A stretch of 11,775 nt of DNA from Conidiobolus incongruus B7586 (taxonomy: Eukaryota; Entomophthoromycota; Entomophthoromycetes; Entomophthorales; Conidiobolaceae), in NCBI GenBank assembly GCA_000697335.1, contig JNEM01011346.1, positions 1 to 11,775 of the forward strand, written 5' to 3'. Position 1 is the stretch's first letter; every line of letters starts with the position of its first letter. The notes under the pieces were generated by a model. That model was not told the DNA's origin, did not search any database, and was given only the letters and a program-made list of their open reading frames with translations. Both the position numbers and the translations under genes were made by a program. Below, one piece after another: positions 1 to 7,180 of this stretch.

Positions 1-2549
1 AAAATATTAAATAATATAAGTTAAATAAATTAAATATTATTTTCTAACAAGATAATACCTTTTGTTATATTATAAATATTATTATTAAATGGCTTAAAAA
101 TAACAAAATAACTATTATAAAATAATCTCCTTAATCTTTTAATTTTAACTTTATTAAATATTTTTAAAATTAATTAAAAAAATTAATTAAAGCTTTCCAC
201 TTAATAAAAAATTTAAATTAACTTTAAAAATATATTTAAGAAGCTTAGAATAATATTAATTTTATTTAATATAAGAAGTTAGTTAACTCTATAACTTATA
301 AACTTAAAATAGTTAGAAAAACAAAAGGTAGATATATTAGATATTAATTATTCTATTAATATTAGAACTTACAAGTTTATTACTTATCTTAAATATACTT
401 TTAGTTTTAATATATCTGTTAAGAAACTAGTTCTTTCAATTCTTATATATACTTTCATATAATTCAATTAACTATAAATTATATGATTAATTTATACTTT
501 TATAACTAAATTAATTATATAAATAACATTGAATTATCTAATAACCTAGGTTTTTTTTCCTCTCAATTCTTATTATTTCTTATCTTTTTCACTATTTCTA
601 AGATTGAAACTATATCCTATCAATATTATAATATATTGGCACTATCTAATATAAATCTTAATATATCAGTGACTTATCCCAGTTTGAAGCTTAATTAAAC
701 TTTGTTTATATTTGCACACTACAATTATATTATAGTATCATGTTCTATATCATATTACTTTTATATTAAGTCTTTCTTTACACTATATTGGTATTTACTA
801 CTATGCTTATAATATCAATTAATAATTAATTAAATTTAACTTTATATATTATATTATAAATAAAAAATATATATTAATTATATAGTTTAATATAAGTTTA
901 TTTAAATTAGAATTGATTAAGATATTAATAAAAATATTTATATTTTTATTTTTATGACTTATTTTTATAAGCTAGTGTATAAGATAATATAAAACTAAAG
1001 GTAATTTATAGTTAACTTTGGATTTATAATTATACTAATTAAATATAAATATCTTTGTTTTTAGTTAAATTTAAATAAATTTTATTTAATTATAATTATT
1101 TTAGTTTTTTTAATATTTGTTAAATTATATAATATTAAATATATATTTTTTTAATTAGAAAAAATTAAATTTAAATATATATACTATATTTATATAACTA
1201 ATATTAAATTATATAAATAATATTTTAACAAAAATAAAATGATATTTTTGAATATTTTTTGTATTATTAATCAGAAAAATAATAATTGAAATATATATAT
1301 CAAATTTAATTAAAATTTAAATAATATCATTTTAGCTTTGAAATAGCAAATCAAATAATAAATGGCAATATAGATAAAATATTATATTTATTAGCTGTTT
1401 ATAAACCTTAAATGATTTTAAAAAGGTTATGTTTAAGTTTTAATAATATTAAGATAAAAAGTTATAGATTATCATTATTTAATTTAAATATAATTAAATT
1501 TGCCTTTGAAATTTTAATTAAAAATATTTTAATAAAAAAAATTTTAAATGATATATATAGTTTAAAAAATTAATTCTTTCTATATTATATGTATAAAGAA
1601 TTTTTCAAAACATAATTTATTTGAAATATCTAAAATTAAAAATTACCATTTCTTTTTTTCTAAGTTAATAACCTGGATTGCTAAACTAGTAAAAGAGTTA
1701 TAACAGTTATTTAAAATGTTGCCTATATAATACTTATGTTTAATAATAATTTAACTCAATGACAAACATATATCAAATTAATAAAGGATAGTTTTATTTT
1801 ATTTATTTTAAATTATTTTTGGCAAATTTTTTACCTTAAAATATTTCCTAAAATGTTTTTTTAAAACGAATTAAAAAGCAATAAATAATAACATTTTAGT
1901 GATCATATTTAAGTTTTTAAGTAAAAAGCATATAAAATATCAATGATAAATAATAAATTATAAAATTATTTTATACATATATAGATCATTACTATAACCA
2001 ATATTATCAATTAATTAAATCCTGCTTATTTACTTTCACATTATTTTTAATATGGTTAAATAATTTTATCTTTCAATTTTAATTTCACAATTCCGATTTT
2101 ATTACCAAATTTAGAAAATATACAAACAATCAATTTTCACAGAGTTATGTAGAATAATTAAAAAACGAATCTTTAATTAGTAAATGGAATGATTTCACGA
2201 AATGATAAGATATATGTCATTCAATTAACTGATATTCTATAAAATAAATTTATAAAATGTTACTAACTGATTTTATTTTATTCTAGTCACAATGATTCAA
2301 ATTATATTATACTTGAATTCATTATAAAGTTATTTAATATTCAAATCCACGAACCTAATTTCTCTATAATATTAATTTTTTAGAATAGAATTATAACTTA
2401 ATTTTATTTAAAATTCAAGACCTGTTTAGATATTTGAGTTTGAATTAAATTTAGAAAATATAATAAAATTGAATAGAAAATTTTAATATATTGACGAAAT
2501 TGAAATAAATTAAAACAGATTTTTATAGTGAATTAATATTAATATAATA
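1..2549. other. AT desert, no gene seen
   Basis: No frame on either strand gives a convincing protein, and no tRNA or rRNA pattern is visible. The DNA is almost entirely A and T, with scattered G and C. Bases 541-790 are slightly less extreme and are poor in G on the plus strand, with C- and T-rich runs, as if an older repeat had decayed there. I cannot name such a repeat. A 10-base perfect palindrome (AACCTAGGTT) lies at 543-552. The last few hundred bases form the 3' flank of the minus-strand reductase gene that ends at 2550. Confidence 0.6.
2403..2487 (-). terminator. Possible poly(A) signals of the reductase gene
   Basis: Reading the minus strand past the stop codon at 2550-2552, ATTAAA occurs at 2487-2482 (about 63 bases after the stop) and AATAAA at 2408-2403 (about 142 bases after it). 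Both are usual eukaryotic poly(A) hexamers, but in DNA this AT-rich such words occur often by chance, so the call is weak. Confidence 0.25.
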
Positions 2550-3581
2550 TTATAATTTCGCAAGCTTGACCAATTGTTGACCCTTATTCTGACCTTTGAA
2601 AAGCTTTAAAAGTGAGACTGGAATATTATCAACACCTTCGTCGACAGATTCGACAACTTTGACTTGGCCAGATGTAACGAGGGGAATAACATCTTGCAAG
2701 AACTGAGGGAACTCTTTGAAGTAGTCAGTGGCGATGAAGCCTTGGATTCTGAGACGTCTGGAAACGGTGAGGATGAGGTTGGTAATGGGGTAAGGCTTTT
2801 CAGCATTGTATTGAGAAATCATACCACATTCGATGATTCTACCAAAGTCATTCATGAGGAGGAGAGTATCATTCAAAATCTGGCCGCCAACATTATCCCA
2901 ATAGATGTCAATGCCATTGGGACAGAGTTCTTTGAGAGTCTTCTTGAAGTTTTCAACAGTCTTATAATTGAAGGCAGCGTCAAAACCAGCATCTAATAAT
3001 CCTTTCACCTTTTCTTCGTCTCCTGCAACACCCACAACACGGAGGCCTTTAGCCTTGCAAATTTGTCCAACAGTGAAACCAACAGAACCATATGCACCGC
3101 TAATGAAAATGGTTTCGCCAGCCTTAGGATTACCGATATGTTGGAGACCTGCCCAAGCGGTAAGACCATTCACACCAAGGACACCAAGATAAGCAGATAA
3201 GGGAACTCCAGGGATCTCTTGAACCTTGCGAAAACCTTTGGCAGGGAGGACAGAATAGTTTTCCCAGTTGCCTAAACCCACAACAATATCACCAGCCTTC
3301 AAGTTGTCATCGTTGGATTTGATAACCTTGCTAAGAATCATGGCATCGGGAGTAGTGTTGAGGTTCCATGCAGGAGTATAGGAAGGGATCTTGGGGTCGC
3401 GCATCTTATTGCGCATATAAGGTCCAACACTAAGATACACGTTTTCAAGAAGAACGTGATTGGGAGAGAGTTCTTGATTTAAATCAATTTCAACAGACTT
3501 ATGTTCAAATACTTCATCAGTATTAATGGGACCAGGTTTGGGAATTTGTTTATAAATAATTTGCTTGTTATTTGCTTTCAT
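2550..3581 (-). CDS. NADP(H)-dependent alkenal / prostaglandin-type reductase (MDR superfamily)
   Basis: This is a complete 343-residue protein in one exon, the usual length for the leukotriene B4 12-hydroxydehydrogenase / plant alkenal reductase group of medium-chain reductases. These cytosolic enzymes use NADPH to reduce the C=C bond of alpha,beta-unsaturated aldehydes and ketones, including lipid-peroxidation products. Residues 1-125 form the GroES-like part, with NVYLSVGPYMRNKM at 47-60. The Rossmann domain follows, with glycine motif SGAYGSVG at 161-168. K191 and Y206 (in FNYK) sit where mammalian PTGR1 contacts the NADP phosphate. DNVGG at 229-233, GRIIECGMISQYN at 247-259 and the tail KGQNKGQQLVKL are also family marks. 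The zinc ligands of true alcohol dehydrogenases are absent, as expected. The ATG at 3581 is the natural start: a TATA box lies 54 bases upstream and the protein begins like its relatives. GC content and codon choice (AAG, GGT, TTC) are well above the surroundings, suggesting strong expression. The exact substrate is not determinable. Confidence 0.93.
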   Translation of the reverse strand: MKANNKQIIYKQIPKPGPINTDEVFEHKSVEIDLNQELSPNHVLLENVYLSVGPYMRNKMRDPKIPSYTPAWNLNTTPDAMILSKVIKSNDDNLKAGDIVVGLGNWENYSVLPAKGFRKVQEIPGVPLSAYLGVLGVNGLTAWAGLQHIGNPKAGETIFISGAYGSVGFTVGQICKAKGLRVVGVAGDEEKVKGLLDAGFDAAFNYKTVENFKKTLKELCPNGIDIYWDNVGGQILNDTLLLMNDFGRIIECGMISQYNAEKPYPITNLILTVSRRLRIQGFIATDYFKEFPQFLQDVIPLVTSGQVKVVESVDEGVDNIPVSLLKLFKGQNKGQQLVKLAKL

Positions 3582-3634
3582 TGTGTTATTAGTATTTTGG
3601 TGATGATGATCGAATTAATGGGTGATGACCTTGC

Positions 3635-3642
3635 CTTTTATA
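3635..3642 (-). promoter_or_regulatory. TATA box of the reductase gene
   Basis: On the minus strand this reads TATAAAAG, a textbook TATA box, followed by GCAAGG. It lies 54-61 bases before the ATG at 3581. Transcription starting about 25-30 bases downstream would give a short 5' leader of roughly 25-30 bases. The surrounding promoter is clearly less AT-only than the flanking DNA, which makes chance less likely. Confidence 0.6.
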
Positions 3643-3649
3643 ATCCATT

Positions 3650-3654
3650 CCAAT
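3650..3654 (+). promoter_or_regulatory. CCAAT box, inverted relative to the reductase
   Basis: CCAAT lies just upstream of the TATA box, about 70 bases before the reductase ATG, on the strand opposite to the gene. HAP/NF-Y-type factors bind CCAAT in either orientation. The motif is short, so this is suggestive only. Confidence 0.25.
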
Positions 3655-3745
3655 CAATTGAATAGTGTGGGATTTTACATTAATGACATAATCAAGTAAT
3701 TTTTTGATGTAATTTTTTAGTCTCAATCTCCTACTTTACTGCTGA

Positions 3746-3752
3746 TGACTAA
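3746..3752 (+). promoter_or_regulatory. Possible AP-1/Yap1-type element (TGACTAA)
   Basis: TGACTAA lies 165 bases upstream of the reductase ATG, preceded by TGCTGA. It matches the known Yap1-type response-element core of fungal oxidative-stress genes. A reductase that clears reactive alkenals is a sensible target for such a factor. A 7-base match can occur by chance, and the organism's factors are unknown. Confidence 0.2.
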
Positions 3753-4656
3753 TTCAAAGCATCCCGAAAAATTCAACAATCAATTTAATCAATCTAATTG
3801 TGGATCTTTATTGATTTTCGATTTAAATTAAATTCAAGTTATGAGTAAATTTTATATTGACAAATAATTAAACCCGATAAAATGACCTTCGTCTTCATAT
3901 TAGTAAACAATATCTGTTGTTACATTTTTGTATTAACCAATTTTTATAAAATAATAATAATAATATCAAGCATATTTTTTCTTTACTGAAATATTGGAGG
4001 ATTTTTGAATGGTATCAATACTCACAGAATATTATTAAATATATCAGATTAACTTGGATTAAACCAACTATGAATCTTAATTCATTCATATTTATAAAGT
4101 CAAAATGACGTTTATAAATCAAAACTATAATCATAGTCTTAATCTTACAATAAACTTTAAATTTATTGCAAGAATCTCGTAATTTAATAAAATTTCATTA
4201 AATACATGTTATTAAAATTACAAACTAAAAATAGATTTGAAAAATATTTAACATTATAAATTAATGAAAGGGAACTGTATAGGATAATGTATGAAAATTA
4301 TTTATTTAATGCAATGGAAAATTGTAAAACTGCTAAAATTAAATATTTAGTATTTTTTTATTTAAACCATTTGATATATGAATTTTAAACTCATTATATT
4401 AGGTACAATTAATTGCTTCATATAGGCAATTTTATTGTATATTATATGACATTAAAATCAGATTAGAATTATAATAGATTGTTCCAATTTGGATCAAAAT
4501 AGATATCACTTGTACCGATTATTACCTATATATTTATATTAATTATATCAGTAGTGATAAAGAACTGATCTTATCAATCCACAAATAATATATATATCAT
4601 TAAAATTCAACAGAAAATTAATGCTAGTTAGTTGAATATATTATGGGCCTTTATTA

Positions 4657-4668
4657 ACACTCGAGTGT
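4657..4668. repeat. 12-base perfect palindrome
   Basis: ACACTCGAGTGT is its own reverse complement. It stands out because it is half G and C inside DNA that is overwhelmingly A and T. It could be a dimeric transcription-factor site, or chance. No gene is close to it. Confidence 0.35.
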
Positions 4669-4732
4669 ATTGAATATGATTCTAGTATGCCAACTAGGAT
4701 TAAAATTGTAAGAGTTTGTATTAGTGAAAATT

Positions 4733-4750
4733 TTCAGAATATATTCTGAA
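4733..4750. repeat. 18-base perfect palindrome
   Basis: TTCAGAATATATTCTGAA is a perfect inverted repeat, 64 bases after the palindrome at 4657-4668. It resembles a symmetric binding site, but it does not have heat-shock-element spacing (GAA and TTC are four bases apart, not two). No function can be assigned. Confidence 0.4.
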
Positions 4751-5187
4751 GTTGAATAACTGATAGGTAATTATATTTAAATGTACTTTAATTAGTTTTA
4801 TTAATATAATTCAATATTTATCCAATGTTTCAATAAGAAAAGTCCCAGATTTGATCTATTAATTTTTTATGAATTAGAATATTTAAACATTATCATAGTA
4901 TTATATTAAATAGTCATTAATGATTTGATAATTTATCATAATCATTATATAAATATTTTATAGTGATTTTAACACAACTAAAATGACTGAATATTGTGGA
5001 ATTTGAAATTCTGCTAGAATTGAACAGAGATCTTAGATTAAAAATATCAAAACGCTGCAAAATATTTGATATCAACTCCACAAAAATTCATATGTAATAT
5101 CATATGGCTCATGGCTTTCAAAAAGTAACACTGAAAAATAGTTAACTCAAAACTCTAAAATTCAATATAAAAAATTTACCTCATACA

Positions 5188-5208
5188 GGCTATTTTAAAT
5201 GAATAGCC
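5188..5208. repeat. Small hairpin, 7-bp stem and 7-base loop
   Basis: GGCTATT pairs with AATAGCC around the loop TTAAATG. The stem includes three G-C pairs, unusual for this region. The hairpin lies between two copies of ATTTACCTCA 77 bases apart. No RNA gene is evident around it. Confidence 0.3.
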
Positions 5209-5762
5209 AATCATAGTAAAACAAATTAATAAGTATTTCAAATATAACCTATTTACCTCAGAAAAGAGCTAACAAGGTTTTTAAACAATAACCGTAATTC
5301 AGCATTATATTTATTAAATGATAACTTGAAATTTATTGAAAAATCAAGAGTCTGAGTATTTCATTATAACTGGATATCGAAAATATAAAAGAAATTATCT
5401 AAAATAAATTTATGCTATTTGAATAATTATATTACTTGCTTAACCTATTAAAATAAATAATTAATTAATTAATAAAAAAAGGAAAGTTTGGGTAAAAAGA
5501 TCATAAATTAATATTGTAAATACTAAAACAAATAATATTTGAAATATCAAATGTTATAATTATGAATTAATATTCATAATCTAATATTTCATTAATTGAT
5601 ATATTAACAATTAAATAGTAACTAAAGTATATTAAAGATTTTTTTGAAGATTAATTTTATTAATTAATATAAGAAGAATTAATAATAACACATTTCATAT
5701 TAAAATAGTAATATACTCATATCTAAAGCAATCCAAACTTTTTTTTATTTCATAACTAGTTC

Positions 5763-6360
5763 TTATTGTCCAATCTTACATACTCACTAACTTTGATTCC
5801 CTCTGATTATGATTCCTTTGGTGAGTTAAAGAATTTGATTCAAAAAAAGATTTGATAATATCTAAATCTTGCATTTTAAAATTAGAGATGAAATTTTAAA
5901 GGTGAGTTCTAAAACTTATGTAAAAGAGTTAAACAATTATTATTAGTATGGAACTGTGTTATTAGGCAATGATGAAAATATCAGGCATTATAATGATATT
6001 GTTTTTAATCTAAGTTTTTATATTGCATTTAAATAGAAATTCAAAATCACTGAACTTATTATTTGAATCACAGTTTATTATTGATCTATTGAAATGATTA
6101 TTAAAGAAAATTTTAACTATAATTATACTTGGGTGATAATTTTGATATTGTATTATCACCATTATCTGAATATCAATTTATTGTTAACGAAATTAAATCT
6201 TAAATTGAAAATAGCCAAGATGACTCAGTATTAAATGATGTTTATAAGAATTAGGGTATATTGAAAGAACTGACACTTTCAAATATATTAGATAAAGAAA
6301 TGGAAGATTTTAGTAGTAATGTCATTAATTTGTTGTCTAATGATACGTATCACTAAAATT
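5763..6360 (+). pseudogene. Possible relic of a protein-coding gene, family unknown
   Basis: This stretch is less AT-extreme than its surroundings and contains patches that read like real protein in different frames, separated by stops. Examples are TLIPSDYDSFGELKNLIQ near 5797-5850, LLGNDENIRHYNDIVFN near 5957-6010 and FDIVLSPLSEYQFIVNE near 6140-6190. A mixed-residue run follows up to about 6355 (LKELTLSNILDKEMEDF is part of it). Some breaks could be introns, since a GGTGAGT donor-like site lies near 5900, but the in-frame stops close together suggest decay. I do not recognise the family. It could be an old host gene copy or part of a mobile element. Composition alone can also give protein-like runs in AT-rich DNA, so confidence is low. 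Confidence 0.3.
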
Positions 6361-7180
6361 ATAAAAAATTACTTCAAAATAATTTATATTTTACATTGAC
6401 TCATTTGAATTTTTTAATACAAATTTCATATTAGGCATGGTTTAGTTTATATTTTAATATATATCTAGTAATATCCAAGAAAATAAAAGGCATATATTTA
6501 AAATAGATTAATGTGTTCAAAAATTGTAAATCTAATGAAACAAAGATATAATTGAATATTATTTTAAATAATATAATAAATTTGCAAATAATATTTTCAA
6601 AATTATATTATTTCAAATTATCAAAAACTAAAATTCGATTGAGATTAGTCCTTTAGCACGATTCGATAAAAAATAAATTTTAGTAAAATTAAAAATTAAA
6701 AGCGCAGTTTTGAGTATATCCGCCCCTCATATGAGTGACTTGGGTTCAATTTTCATTCCAAGAGTATTGGTATCAGGATAATAATTATTTGACCTGTTTT
6801 TTATTTTTTTACTTTTTCTACATTAATATTTACAAATTATTGAAATATTTTTTAATTTTTTTTTCCATTTGATCGATCATTTTCAACTTCCACACTATTT
6901 ATTATAAATTTAATTTTAGATATCTCCGTCAAATATAGTTCAAAATCCAGCCTTGCTATCCATATAAAGAGTTATATTTGATTAATTGGGTTTCACTTAC
7001 AAAAAATTGTATTTTTTATAGTATTCTGTTATATACTCAAAATATTAAAATCTTAATTATATATTTTATATAGGTTAAAATGAAAATCCCATAATTCCAA
7101 TTAATTTAAATGAATGATTAAATCTTTGCCGATCAAGGGTCTTGAACTTTACGAATATAGAGATAAATCAAGCCAACGAG
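6361..7180. other. Spacer and 5' region of the AAA+ gene
   Basis: No gene is visible here apart from the tRNA-like relic at 6700-6762. T-rich runs lie near 6798-6813 and 6849-6862. The 5' end of the AAA+ mRNA probably falls in the last 200 bases. TATATTTTATATAG near 7061 could be a TATA-like element, but in such DNA it carries little weight. The frame of exon 1 stays open back to 7118 with no upstream ATG, so a short upstream exon cannot be excluded. Confidence 0.4.
6700..6762 (+). pseudogene. Worn tRNA-like sequence, Met (CAT) anticodon loop
   Basis: AGCGCAGTTTTGAG (6701-6714) resembles a tRNA D-arm / Pol III A box. Next comes a candidate anticodon arm: CGCCC (6721-6725), the 7-base loop CTCATAT with T33, anticodon CAT and A37 in place, then GAGTG (6733-6737), with four of five pairs counting one G-T. 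GGGTTCAAT (6742-6750) is B-box-like, and CTTGG/CCAAG (6739-6743 and 6758-6762) could be a T stem, but around an oversized 14-base loop. The D stem no longer pairs (GCGC against ATAT), the variable region is too short and no acceptor stem closes. It is therefore at best a dead tRNA gene or a tRNA-derived SINE head, not a working tRNA. Confidence 0.3.

Larger units (their letters stand above)
3760..5760. other. AT-rich spacer without a gene
   Basis: No frame reads as protein for more than a short run on either strand, and I see no RNA gene. It lies beyond the reductase promoter and ahead of the relic region that begins near 5763. The only visible structure is small: two perfect palindromes near 4657-4750, and a hairpin at 5188-5208 lying between two copies of ATTTACCTCA (5174-5183 and 5251-5260). 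Confidence 0.5.

Noticed and set aside
2606-3192. Open frames of 66-110 codons overlapping the reductase gene
   Set aside because: They are shadows of the 343-residue reductase in other frames. Their translations show no domain and would require overlapping coding.
5456-5473. TTAA-type and TA simple repeats (also 11311-11324)
   Set aside because: Short tracts expected by chance at this base composition.
6768-6779. TGGTATCAG, like a tRNA-Met primer-binding site of an LTR element
   Set aside because: Nine bases only; no long terminal repeats and no element coding region were found around it.
6120-7000. Reading TAA/TAG as glutamine, as in ciliates, to extend frames
   Set aside because: Both clear genes contain no internal TAA or TAG in exons and end with TAA, so the standard code fits. 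The extended frames outside them do not look like protein beyond about 6360.
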